Assembly (NCBI GenBank): GCA_027578815.1
Contig: JANBTH010000025.1
Span: forward strand, 1 to 54,423
Reading direction: 5' to 3'
DNA: 54,423 bases
Source of the DNA: Coemansia sp. RSA 1804
Taxonomy: Eukaryota > Kickxellomycota > Kickxellomycetes > Kickxellales > Kickxellaceae
Shown: positions 36,728-45,954 of the stretch, piece by piece
How the letters are laid out: the number at the start of each line of letters is the position of its first letter
Position numbering within the stretch: position 1 is the first letter of the stretch
Notes under the pieces: model-generated
What the model saw: only the letters and a program-made list of their open reading frames with translations
The model's database searches: none
Told to the model about the DNA's origin: nothing
Position numbers and translations under genes: made by a program

Positions 36728-36925
36728 CTAACCCATTTGAGCTTGTGTATTATCTTCTCCTATATTCGCGGTTATTCGTATTTCAGCGTTTTGGCTGGCT
36801 AAATAACGTTGCTGCTGTGTAGCCGTTCTTATACTTGCCTGTTAATCACTCTTACGTTTTCCCCTATTTGCTTGACTCATTGTAGTACTTCCGTACCTAG
36901 ATAATGTAGAACGTAAATTTGACAT
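36728..36925 (-). pseudogene. Small ORF with conserved leader, interrupted by an in-frame TAA at codon 28
   Basis: ATG at 36925 reads MSNLRSTLSRYGSTTMSQAN and ends at TAA (36842-36844) after 27 codons. The same frame then continues for 37 codons (starting QASIRTATQQQRYLASQ) to a TAG at 36728-36730. The leader is homologous to the other two, and the start MSN matches that of the 74-aa gene. TATA box at about 37082, 157 bp upstream. Either the 27-residue peptide is the product, or a 64-residue gene has been cut by one stop codon. Confidence 0.45.
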
Positions 36926-36986
36926 TATGAAGGCTTGGTAAATAAAGATAGCCTAAATACTTTAAAAATTTGATAAATATGTATAT
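36926..36986 (-). promoter_or_regulatory. Conserved small-gene leader, copy 3
   Basis: Read on the - strand: ATTTATCAAA, then TATTTAGGCTATC and CCAAGCCTTCATA before ATGTCAAA. The ATG plus the next five bases (ATGTCAAA) are identical to copy 1, and the TTTATCAAA block is shared with copy 1. Confidence 0.55.
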
Positions 36987-37842
36987 GTGAGAGCTGCGGA
37001 TGTTATTGTAATAGAAAAAGTAGTGAATGATGAAAAATGCCACAAAGGATGAAAACAGGCTACTTTTCAAGTATTTTTTATATTTGTGCTCCGCCTTTCT
37101 ACTTGCACTCTAATATGTTATTTTATGCCTTATATTGCACAACCTATCATCAGACCATAAATTAATTATGTTTCGGGCTTGTTATCATACATATATTTTG
37201 TTACTTTGACAATCCCAGAATTCTATTCACATCTTCTCCATGTTCCCCAATTTCGTCTTTTAATTTCAGTTATTGGATTTTCCTATTCTTTCTACTGTTT
37301 AATTTCTATTTTACAAGTATGCAAAATTTTTGTACCGCAGCACAAGAGAAAAGTTGGATAAATAAATTGTATATTCTGGAAAAGCAAAGTCCCGTATCCA
37401 TATCAAGATTAAATGTTAAAAAAACAGGCAGGTTAGGGTAAAACAAAAAAGTAGATAGAACAATAATAATGTGCAAGTGACTGTCAGAAGACAAATTATT
37501 AAATTATTATATGTGCCAGAACGTTCACATATATTTTAATCTAGCTAGCATGCTAAAAAGATTTTCGTGCAATGACGATTATTGCAGTATTGCGTTAAAG
37601 ATAGTCAATGTGTAAAGAAATCTTTTTACCGTATCAAATCTTGTTGTACAAAGCATATAAAATTGTAAATTCAATTGCTTGGCTACATTGGCAAATGTAA
37701 AAAATATAAACTGGAGTGTATGCGTTTACAATCAAATTTCAAATACAATATTCAAGCTGTTTAAGCTACGCCGATATCTGCATTATTCTTTTTCTTACGT
37801 GTTAAAGTTTTTATTGTTTTATTAAAAGTATTCACACTTGCC
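36987..37842. other. AT-rich spacer; TATA box at 37705 for the F-box-like gene
   Basis: About 850 bp. Contains the - strand TATA box of the interrupted ORF (about 37082) and, on the + strand, AATATAAACT at about 37704, 138 bp before the ATG at 37843. No other gene seen. Confidence 0.35.
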
Positions 37843-39519
37843 ATGCCAATAGTATCAGCTTTTCAATGCTTGCCACCGCACATTGCCAAGGAAATATCCA
37901 GATACTATGTCTCCACTTATACGAAAATGGATGGTGATGTGGAATCGACAATTGAGGATGACCTATGGACCACGATGTATTACGTAAGTTACAATTGGCG
38001 CAACCTGGCACTTCAGTATTTTCTAAGCGAAGCCACCATTAATATATCCCAAATACATGGGCCCGAACAACCTCGTTACAAAAAATTGCCCGCTGACATG
38101 GGTATCAGTTCTCAAGATTACTGTTTTGTAAAGAAGATTGTTTTGGAATATGTGGAGAAAAAGTCACCAATAGTTGATGACGAGTTTTTCAAATGTATCA
38201 CTGATGCATGGCCAGAGGACATTGTGTTTCCTGCAGCACGCTTTCTAGTGATTAGCCTGGGAGATAGCTTGTGGCCAACGGCAAGTATGATAGAAGTTGA
38301 TGATTGCAACCAGTTGTGTCTTCTGTTGCAACGTATACAATCGTCGGCGCCTAATCTTCAAAAAATATCTATGGGAGGCTTGGAAATCGATCTACACCAG
38401 AATATTAGTAACATTGTTAACAGAGATTGGAGTGCTGATAATGCATTACCGGCGTTTTTTGGTTGTGCAAAGGCGTATGTTGTTAAACTAACTGGAATCC
38501 TGTCAGCATGCAGCTTTCTGTATCACTTCTTGGACACTAATCTAACCCAGGTAAAATATAATTACACTAAAGAAAACGTAGCGTTCCGCTGGATTATGCA
38601 AAGGTCTGCCGCGACGCTCGAATCAATAGAGTACCACGAGTCTCACTCTATCAAAACCCGCTCACTATTTATGGACAATGAAAACAGGCCGATTGTGTAC
38701 CCAAGACTAAAGAAGTTTCATTATATCTACGGCTGTGAACCAGATGATACCAAGAAGCTTCGAGTAGACCAAGCAATTGCGCCATTTCCAGTGCTGAAGC
38801 ATCTCATATGGGAAGGATTCTACGTATTTGAGGACGACACAATATTTCGAGGAAATAGCAACACTCTAGAGTATTTGAATATCGGGATTGACGCTAGTCT
38901 CTTCGAGATACTGAAAAAGCACAGAGTGTTTGGACCTGGCACGTACTTGAATCTACAGCATGTTTCATTGTGGAAGCTCCACTATAACGAGGGCGTTGCA
39001 TTTGCACACGGCGAATTTGAACGGTTTGCAGTGAGTCTAATAGGACCGGTAACCAAATACTTTGGGATTACAGCAGAGAACCTGAGCTACCTAACCAGTT
39101 TTATGAGCAAAAGCCCGTGTAGGGAGAGTATTCAGGCGCTTGACCTTATATCATTCATGGGGACGCTTGATGAGCTGCTTGGTATTGTACGACTGCTGCC
39201 AAACTTGACAAAACTATTCAGCTCGCCAGGTACAATTGCATGCGAGCCAAGCACCGTGGAGTTTAGAAAGTTTGTCGACGGCTGTTACAAGGATGGGTGT
39301 TTTGCAAAGCACCGTCTTCAGCGCTGGGATGTAGGACTGCAATACCTGGATGACATAAAGTTTATAGCGCCCACAGCACTGGCACTAGCCGCATTATGCC
39401 CAAACTTTGCGCTGGTGTGTAGCCAATACAACATTGAGGAGTATAAAAACAAAGTCAAGGAAGCTGTTGCGTGTGGCCGGTTGAATGATTACATTGAGGG
39501 GACAAAGCGTCTACTTTAA
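37843..39519 (+). CDS. F-box/LRR-like protein of a lineage-specific family
   Basis: A 558-residue single-exon protein. The N-terminal MPIVSAFQCLPPHIAKEISR and then MYYVSYNWRNLALQYF follow an F-box-like layout ('LP..i...I...y', then 'l..V...WR..al..f'). The rest has irregular leucine-rich features (VYPRLKKFHYIY, FPVLKHLIWEGF, NTLEYLNIGID, TYLNLQHVSLWKL, LLPNLTKLFSSPG). Similar long proteins form a large family that I associate with Coemansia-type fungi; most are annotated only as F-box or hypothetical. It could be a substrate receptor of an SCF ubiquitin ligase, but Skp1 binding is not shown. TATA box 138 bp upstream. Confidence 0.65.
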   Translation: MPIVSAFQCLPPHIAKEISRYYVSTYTKMDGDVESTIEDDLWTTMYYVSYNWRNLALQYFLSEATINISQIHGPEQPRYKKLPADMGISSQDYCFVKKIVLEYVEKKSPIVDDEFFKCITDAWPEDIVFPAARFLVISLGDSLWPTASMIEVDDCNQLCLLLQRIQSSAPNLQKISMGGLEIDLHQNISNIVNRDWSADNALPAFFGCAKAYVVKLTGILSACSFLYHFLDTNLTQVKYNYTKENVAFRWIMQRSAATLESIEYHESHSIKTRSLFMDNENRPIVYPRLKKFHYIYGCEPDDTKKLRVDQAIAPFPVLKHLIWEGFYVFEDDTIFRGNSNTLEYLNIGIDASLFEILKKHRVFGPGTYLNLQHVSLWKLHYNEGVAFAHGEFERFAVSLIGPVTKYFGITAENLSYLTSFMSKSPCRESIQALDLISFMGTLDELLGIVRLLPNLTKLFSSPGTIACEPSTVEFRKFVDGCYKDGCFAKHRLQRWDVGLQYLDDIKFIAPTALALAALCPNFALVCSQYNIEEYKNKVKEAVACGRLNDYIEGTKRLL

Positions 39520-39679
39520 GAAAGGAAAGGGATAACGAGTTTTCAATAGTTTTTAATTGTTCATAAACTTTCAGAGTCTTATACCATCAAATAAACGGTG
39601 TTTATGAAAAAGAAGGCTCACTTGCTCTCTCTCTCCAATTATCATGTAAGGGATGGAGTTAGTACAAATATTGTTATTC

Positions 39680-40282
39680 TCAATCTAGCTTGATCTGGTT
39701 GAAAGCATCCGCGAGTGCATCTGGTCCAATACCACTACTACTTTCGGTGTTCTGTGGTCCATTTTCAGCAGCAGCAGAGTCAGGTGCTTGCAGCAAATCA
39801 GAGTCGTGGCTAGCGGACTCGTCACCAGAACCAAGAACCGGATCCTTGTTCCTAATGGCACGAACGAGTCCGTGCAACTTGTGTGCTGGTGGCTCACATT
39901 CTCCTTCTCGTTCACCACTAACCGACGGAGGCGTGGAGCACTTATTTTGAGCCAGCAATAACCCTGGTTTGTTGCGCAGATGCGGGGGAATGTATTTCGG
40001 AGACGCGCTTTGTTGTCCATCATTAGTCTGTGGTTGTTTCTTTCTTGGCGCCAGAGACTGGGACGCTCCGTTGTTTTCTGGTTGTTGTGAATCTGCTTTT
40101 ATATCCTTCGGTGTCTGCTGAATTCGCTTCCGAGCCGGCGGAACATACCGCTGTTGGAGCTCTTGCGGCACAAAGCCTGGCCGTATCTTGCGCTCCTTTC
40201 TAACCGATCCGTCGGCACGCACAGATGCTGGGACGACGGCTGGTGGATCCGCATTATCGCCGACCGTGCTTTTCTTTTCCAT
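39680..40282 (-). CDS. PYM1: PYM/WIBG exon-junction-complex disassembly factor
   Basis: A 200-residue protein; ATG at 40282 (the frame is open four codons more only to a TTG). Residues 21-40 (VRADGSVRKERKIRPGFVPQ) are the PYM N-terminal signature 'r.DGt.RK.rrvr.GyvPqe', which binds the Mago-Y14 dimer, followed by a second element KYIPPHLRNKPG. The remainder is Ser/Gln/Pro-rich, ending DALADAFNQIKLD. PYM binds the 40S subunit and strips exon-junction complexes during translation. It implies that Mago/Y14 exist in this fungus, in line with its intron-bearing genes. It is convergent with the F-box-like gene. Confidence 0.82.
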   Translation of the reverse strand: MEKKSTVGDNADPPAVVPASVRADGSVRKERKIRPGFVPQELQQRYVPPARKRIQQTPKDIKADSQQPENNGASQSLAPRKKQPQTNDGQQSASPKYIPPHLRNKPGLLLAQNKCSTPPSVSGEREGECEPPAHKLHGLVRAIRNKDPVLGSGDESASHDSDLLQAPDSAAAENGPQNTESSSGIGPDALADAFNQIKLD

Positions 40283-40577
40283 CAGCGTAGTCAAGAGTAT
40301 GGACAGAGCGTAAGCTACAACAATGGACGGAGAGCTGGATTCCTGCTGGAGTGTTATTATTGTGGCAATATGTGGGTTTTGTATTTAGGCAAACAGCACA
40401 AATACACGAACGTCATCATTGGTTATAGGATTCAGCCATGTGGCAGATGGTAGCAACCACATATGCGATTGCCAATATTGATATTGATGTTGATGTTGTA
40501 CATTTTTTGGATTCAAAATTATAAGAATAATACTAGCTATACGCGTATATAGAATTCCACACAAGATCCCCCTGTTC
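40283..40577. promoter_or_regulatory. PYM promoter and ARH1 3' flank
   Basis: About 300 bp; includes a short trinucleotide-type repeat (ATTGATATTGATGTTGATG at about 40475). No gene. Confidence 0.3.
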
Positions 40578-42230
40578 TCAGCTGCGGATAACATGGAGCA
40601 TATCCTGAACACTAGGGACTTTCTCGCGAGGCTTGCCCAGCCTACTGCCGTTCTCGATCTCATAGGCCTCGAGTTTCTTCCAGTCGGCATTAGTAACAGC
40701 CGTGGCCTTGTCCAGCCCAAGCTCGGCGAGTCTAGCATCGATGACGGCCCTAGACACGCATCGGGGGCCTTTCTCAGCATCATTGGCCATATCCACGGCC
40801 ACAGCGTCGGCCGTACGGTAGGCGTCCTGCATCGTGGTAGCAATGACGCCGATGGGCCCGCGTTTGAGCCACCCGGCCACATAGAGCCTCGGGACAAGCT
40901 CGCCGTTGGCGTCGATGGCGCGGCCGCCGATGTTCGGCACAATCCTGCGCCGGCTGTCGAAGGGCGCGCCCTCGATCGGCGTGCTCGCATACCCGATGCT
41001 GCGGAGCACCATTGCGCAGGGGACATCGACGAATTCACCGGTTGGCTGGGCCCTGGCAGCATCCGGCGGCCCCTCCAGCGTGTTCTTCTGCAGACGCAAT
41101 ACTTGCGGCACCGTGGTGGTAGCAGTAGCTGATGCACTGTCATTGCCACAATTGCTGGAGTCCCACTTCTGGTCGAACAGAACCTGCACGGGGCTCCTCA
41201 GAAAGCTCAGCTCAAACGATTTCCCCGCACCCTCATCAGCAGCGGTACCTGGACAAGATCCGCCGCCGGCGGATGGCGGCACCGCGTGTTTGAGAAGCAA
41301 ATCCATCATGCGTTTGAGCGGACGCGATTTGGCCAGATACTCCACGCCTGCCTCGCTTGCGCACTGGTCGGAGATCAGCGCAACGTCGCTGACTATCCGC
41401 AATCCGGGGATCTTCGTCATCTCGCGGAGCTCCTTGGTAGTAAACGAGACCTGCAGGGGCCCACGCCGCCCAACCATCTCCACGTGCCGGATCCTACTCC
41501 GCCTCAGGGCCCCGAGCGCCTGGGCCGTAATATCGGTCGTGGCCAGCACATCGGGGTCGGTAAGCAGCATGCGCGCGCAGTCGAGTGCCACGTTGCCGTG
41601 GCCGATGATCACGATCTTGTCAAAGGACTCCAGATCGGGCCGCAGATCCTGCGCGGCGGGAAGTCCGTTGTACCAGGCCACGAATCGCCGCGCCGACAGA
41701 ACGCCCGTCCGATCGCCCGACCCATCCTCGCCCGGAATCCCCAGCTTCTTGTCCCGGCTTGCGCCGTACGCCAGCACAACCCCATCGTACACGCTCTGCA
41801 GCGCCTGCAGCGTCAGCCCATCACCACCACCACTGCCTCCGATCTTGACGTTGCCAAAGTAGCGGACACGCCTGTCCTCGGCCACGTCGCGGAACTTGCT
41901 CATGCAGTTCTTGACTTCCGGATGATCGGGCGCCACGCCATACCGCACCAGCCCATGCGGCGTTGGCAGCTGCTCAAATATATCAACCAGCACCTTGTTG
42001 CTACCCTGGGTCTTTGCCAGAAGCCGTGCTGCTGTGTAGAACCCCGCTGCTCCGCCTCCGACGATCGCCACGTGCTTGCTGCCTCCCTCCCTGCTCTCCT
42101 CAGATAGAGGAGAGGTGTGAGTGGATGTGTCTGTGGCATGTCCGCGCCGTCCTCGCAATCCCACCACGCTTCTCGCCGCTTCTCGGGCACACCAGATACG
42201 CCGTGGACACAAGAGCGCTACGCTTGCCAT
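40578..42230 (-). CDS. ARH1: Mitochondrial NADPH-adrenodoxin (ferredoxin) reductase
   Basis: A 550-residue flavoprotein (yeast Arh1 493, human FDXR 491). It passes electrons from NADPH to mitochondrial ferredoxin for iron-sulfur cluster and heme A synthesis. Residues 1-45 are Arg/Ser/Ala-rich without acidic residues early on, a mitochondrial targeting sequence. FAD motif VAIVGGGAAGFYTAARLL (about 54-71); LPTPHGLVRYGVAPDHPEVK is family-specific; NADP site VIIGHGNVALDCARMLL; and the C-terminal GWLKRGPIGVIATTMQDAYR is diagnostic. Single exon, divergent from nothing close: its 5' end faces the 3' end of TRM11 265 bp away. Confidence 0.95.
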   Translation of the reverse strand: MASVALLCPRRIWCAREAARSVVGLRGRRGHATDTSTHTSPLSEESREGGSKHVAIVGGGAAGFYTAARLLAKTQGSNKVLVDIFEQLPTPHGLVRYGVAPDHPEVKNCMSKFRDVAEDRRVRYFGNVKIGGSGGGDGLTLQALQSVYDGVVLAYGASRDKKLGIPGEDGSGDRTGVLSARRFVAWYNGLPAAQDLRPDLESFDKIVIIGHGNVALDCARMLLTDPDVLATTDITAQALGALRRSRIRHVEMVGRRGPLQVSFTTKELREMTKIPGLRIVSDVALISDQCASEAGVEYLAKSRPLKRMMDLLLKHAVPPSAGGGSCPGTAADEGAGKSFELSFLRSPVQVLFDQKWDSSNCGNDSASATATTTVPQVLRLQKNTLEGPPDAARAQPTGEFVDVPCAMVLRSIGYASTPIEGAPFDSRRRIVPNIGGRAIDANGELVPRLYVAGWLKRGPIGVIATTMQDAYRTADAVAVDMANDAEKGPRCVSRAVIDARLAELGLDKATAVTNADWKKLEAYEIENGSRLGKPREKVPSVQDMLHVIRS

Positions 42231-42495
42231 GGCTAGTGAAGAGGGGATTCAGAGGAGAAAATAAAACAAGAAGAAAACTAGTGGAATTTGTCTATATGGA
42301 TTACCGTAATTAGCATGGGAAATGTATGGAAATGAAGAGCTGTAGAAAAAAAGGGATAGCGAGAGCAAGAAAAGAAGACAAAGGTAGAGCAAACGGAAGC
42401 GAGTCCCGCTTATCTGATTGGGAAATGGCAGGAGCAAGAGATAAGGAATAGAGAAAAAGGTAGCAATGATTCGCCAGATCAAAACACGGTCAGAG

Positions 42496-43815
42496 TCAAA
42501 GAGGCTCGAACCTGTTAAAGTACTTGTCGCGGAAGTTCTTGTGAGCCGGATCGTGCGCAGCCTTCTGCGGCCCGGCTCCTTCAGGAGACGCGGCAACCTT
42601 CACCATAGTGATCAGACGGCGGCTCCAGCTGCCAAAGGGCTGCTCGGAGTTGGCGACCAGCCGCAGCGCCGGGTGGAGCGGAACATCCTCGGGCTCATAC
42701 TCATCGGCCACCGTCGGCAGCCAGTACACGAGCCGCCCGCCAACCACGAGCCGCTCGGCAGCAAACGCCAGCAGATCGCTGACCACAGCCGACATCTCGT
42801 ACGCAACCGTGGGCGGGTAGTAGTCGCTGCGCTTGTAGTTTTCCACGCCATCGATGACCGTGAAGCTCTTCTGCGGAACCGTCCCGTTCTTCCTTCCAAG
42901 CCGCTTGGCGCCAGCGCGTACGCCGTACGGCGGATCCGTGACGATTGCGTCAAAGAGCGCGCCGGCGCGCCACGGGTTGCGGCTGATGTCAAACACCGCC
43001 GAGCCGAGAACCCGGTCGGCCACCTGGTACTGGGCCACATTGGCGCTGATGCCGTTGACGCCTCGGCGGAACCCGGCGGTGCCGCGGATCTGGCGCCCAT
43101 CGATATCGGATCCCATCGAGCATGCGCCAAAATGCGCGCACGTGAGCAGGAAACTGCCGGTCCCCATAAACGGGTCGTACACAAGCGTGCCCGGCTGCGC
43201 CAGCGCCTGGTTAGCCATCACCAGCGACAGCTCGGCGTCCATCGTGGTGTTGCCCAGGTACTTGCGCTTCTTGACATCGAACACGTCTATCAGATGTCTG
43301 CTGCCACGGCCCACAATGCGGCCAAACCACAGTTTCTTCGGCGTCTCCGGCGGAACCGGCAGATCCGTTTCCCCGTACTCCTCGCACACCAGAAACTCGG
43401 CCTCCGCGTCCTTCATCCGGATCGGACCCTCGAACCCAAGAAAGCTGAATGACTCGATCACCGCCACCTTCTCCTTCTGCGTCAGCGACCGTCCGAACCC
43501 CTCCACCGTGAACTTGAACGACTTTTGCATAAACTCGTTCCACCGGTCAGGCGTTCGCTTGACTTCCGCAAACAGCTCCGCATACGTTGCCCCGCTGCCC
43601 CAGTACTCCGACACGCTGCGGATCAGGATCGCGCGCCGCACAAGCTTTGCTGCGCTGGCTGCGCTGTCTATCTCCACCACCAGGATCGGCGACTCCGCCG
43701 AATACCCGGCCGCGTCGTACCTGACTGCAACGCCCTCCAATTCAGACAGCGCGTCCAGCTCGGCCAGCCGAAAATCCTCGTGGCAATGTGCAAATTGAAG
43801 TATAAACGCTGGCAT
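42496..43815 (-). CDS. TRM11: TRM11, catalytic subunit of tRNA guanosine-10 N2-methyltransferase
   Basis: A 439-residue protein, close to yeast Trm11 (433). With Trm112 it makes m2G10 in tRNA. The N-terminal THUMP-like region (MPAFILQFAHCHEDFRLAEL) is followed by the Rossmann core: DPFMGTGSFLLTCAHFGA, GSDIDGRQIRG, and the catalytic DPPYGVRAGAKRLG. The C-terminal YWLPTVADEYEPEDVPLHP is typical. The start ATG at 43815 matches the family N-terminus exactly. Note that the second Trm112-dependent enzyme of the window is TRM9. Confidence 0.95.
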   Translation of the reverse strand: MPAFILQFAHCHEDFRLAELDALSELEGVAVRYDAAGYSAESPILVVEIDSAASAAKLVRRAILIRSVSEYWGSGATYAELFAEVKRTPDRWNEFMQKSFKFTVEGFGRSLTQKEKVAVIESFSFLGFEGPIRMKDAEAEFLVCEEYGETDLPVPPETPKKLWFGRIVGRGSRHLIDVFDVKKRKYLGNTTMDAELSLVMANQALAQPGTLVYDPFMGTGSFLLTCAHFGACSMGSDIDGRQIRGTAGFRRGVNGISANVAQYQVADRVLGSAVFDISRNPWRAGALFDAIVTDPPYGVRAGAKRLGRKNGTVPQKSFTVIDGVENYKRSDYYPPTVAYEMSAVVSDLLAFAAERLVVGGRLVYWLPTVADEYEPEDVPLHPALRLVANSEQPFGSWSRRLITMVKVAASPEGAGPQKAAHDPAHKNFRDKYFNRFEPL

Positions 43816-44805
43816 TCCCCCTAATTATTCCTGTCTCCCTCTAACCCGACAACGTAGTAAGCTGAAATAGTGGCTTTAACAAAAAAACAAAAGAAAAGGT
43901 ATATATTACAAGAATTTAAACCAAGTGTCTAAAAGGCAAAAGAGAGAGAAAAGAATGAAAGAAATTTGCAATTGCAGAGAAAAGAAAAAGTTTTTTTTTG
44001 TTTTACAGACAAGGGAAATGCTTAAAACAGAAGCTTTGCAGGCCTCAACAATTCGGGCATTTTCTGCCCCCTTAAATATGGGCTGCCTTTTTGGATCTAT
44101 TCATGGATTCATTGGAAAATGACATTTTATTTCATCCCAGCAGCTCTGTAGAACAACAGTAGTCGTCTAGTACGCCTATGATCTGCATCTCTAAACAAGT
44201 ATGGTGTGCGAACCGGTGGCTTCTCTCGTTCTTCTTTATTTCAAAAGGCTGTCAAGCAGAATCGTATAAACAGCAGCTGAATTTAGTTCTCCTTATGCGC
44301 CAAATGTGGGCATAATGCCAAATGAAACAACACTGTTTCCTACTCGTGGTTGCGTATGTGCTGCATAGCCAATAGCATCAATCCAGGCATTATTAGCACA
44401 AAAGCATAAAGCTTCGTGTTGCTATTGTAATATTCAGAAAATGTTATCCAGAATAGACATTCAGAACAGGAAACAATTAATTTGATAAATCATATTACAA
44501 AATACTCAAAGTTATAGACTTTCCATATATCATATTCCGTTTGCAAATTTCCGCGCACATCAGCAATGTAATATGCTTTCCAAATATACAAATGTTTTAA
44601 TTTAATGTTTGTAATTAAAAAAGTATATAAAGAACGGGTATGGAGGCAAGTTGCTTGGACGCATATTTGTTTTTTCTCTTTTTTTACATTTACACAACAT
44701 ATTTCATACTCTAACAGGGGGGATCCGACCAACGCTACTAATTGCTTACTATCCAAGACATCTCAACACTTGGCTTCATATCATTCTGCTTTCTTCCTTT
44801 AAACA

Positions 44806-44970
44806 ATGTACAAGCAAATTATTCATTGCCACAGGGGTGGTTATAGAAACACTCAGATGCATGGTATGTATGGTAAAGATGAACTTAAGAAAATAAGAAA
44901 TGAGGCCAGAAAAAAGGACGATTTACAAGAAGATAGAGCACCGTCCCAGTCAGGCCCTAATAGAAGTTGA
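44806..44970 (+). CDS. Small charged protein, 54 aa, unknown
   Basis: ATG at 44806 (TTTAAACAATG context) opens 54 codons to a TGA at 44968-44970. N-terminus is His/Arg/Gly-rich (MYKQIIHCHRGGYRNTQMHG), then a Lys/Glu/Asp helix (KDELKKIRNEARKKDDLQED) and a Ser/Pro-rich end. TATA box GTATATAAAG (TATA at 44626) is 180 bp upstream, followed by a T/C-rich leader (CTTTCTTCCTTT). Same architecture as the other island genes. Family not recognised. Confidence 0.45.
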   Translation: MYKQIIHCHRGGYRNTQMHGMYGKDELKKIRNEARKKDDLQEDRAPSQSGPNRS

Positions 44971-45429
44971 TTCCTTAGTTTTACTACTGTATTTTGTTTA
45001 ATAGGCATTGCAAGACTTACAGTTAAGAAAGAATTAAGACAAAAATGCACTATTTTCAATATATTATACAATGTCAATCAACTAATTCAGAACAGATAGC
45101 AAACCTGCGACATTTGCCAGGGTCATTTGCAACATGTCAAGTAATAATTTGTACGTGTTGGTAATATAAAATATGCATGGGCAATATTGGTTGTTGTTGG
45201 TTTGAAGCTCATGGATGACAGAATCGCAATGCATACGAAATCTCCACTAATCACGTCTCCTCTCCTTTGAAATGTCGAAATAATATATTTTCTAAAAGCT
45301 AGCCATTTTCACGGAATATAATAAGCAGAAAACATAAATGTTTGCATTGCCGTTGGCAATTCCTTTTCACATAATTGTTTGCCATTTAATCATTTTTACC
45401 ATGTGCGTGTTCAGTTTTCATCTTCTGCT

Positions 45430-45576
45430 ATGACAACGTCACAACTAGGAAATGCTTGCAAAAGTCTGCAAGTAAACCCGCCATACGCATATTGCCCAAG
45501 CATTTACACAAGTAGACGTATCTATATTGGGCATGCTGCATTATTCAAGTGCAAAAGTGTAAACAAACTACTGTAA
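45430..45576 (+). CDS. Weak small ORF, 48 aa
   Basis: ATG at 45430 (MTTSQLGNACKSLQVNPPYA) to TAA at 45576; four Cys residues. The frame is open a little further upstream without an ATG. No good TATA box. Listed only because it lies in a small-gene island; it may be chance. Confidence 0.2.
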   Translation: MTTSQLGNACKSLQVNPPYAYCPSIYTSRRIYIGHAALFKCKSVNKLL

Positions 45577-45954
45577 AGGGAAAGTCCAAATATGTCACCA
45601 ACATTGTATCCGTCATGGTTGTGAGAGCGCTGAGTAGAACATGACTAGCACATGTCCGAGTAAACAACAGTGTATTCTAATCAGAGGATTGATCCATGAT
45701 CGGGGTGATCTAATTTCTTGCACTTTTTTAATTTCAATTTTTTTAATATTTTTTGCAACCCACACGCAAATGAAAACTTGGAAAAGCAAAAGTTACCTCT
45801 TTCACACCTTTCGTTCTGCAAAAAGGGTGATAATTTCTTCTATACCACCTTTGTTCTTTTTCTCTCTTCTCGCTTTTTTTTTGCTCGGCATTTAACGTAG
45901 TAGTAGTAGTATAATTCAGTAGAACGTAAAAGAAACAGTCCAGAACGAAGAGCT

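Larger units (their letters stand above)
43816..45954. other. AT-rich island with small-gene candidates
   Basis: About 2.1 kb. Holds the 54-aa ORF at 44806 and the weaker 48-aa ORF at 45430 (both listed). The stretch 44130-44600 has overlapping short frames on the - strand that can be joined by fungal-type introns in more than one way; I do not call a gene. Upstream of NAT10 is a short AGT trinucleotide run (about 45899-45911). Confidence 0.35.

Noticed and set aside
44284..44756. A - strand gene made by joining short open frames with a GTAATA...CAATAG intron and a GTAGGA...GACAG intron.
   Set aside because: Two different frames can be joined through the same splice sites and both look plausible, one without an ATG. 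That is what chance in AT-rich DNA would give; no promoter supports it.
45060..45090. TTATACAATGTCAA at 45065-45078, matching the end of the small-gene leader.
   Set aside because: Only the last 14 bases match, the core CTAGGCTA is missing, no TATA box lies at the usual distance and the frame stops after four codons.
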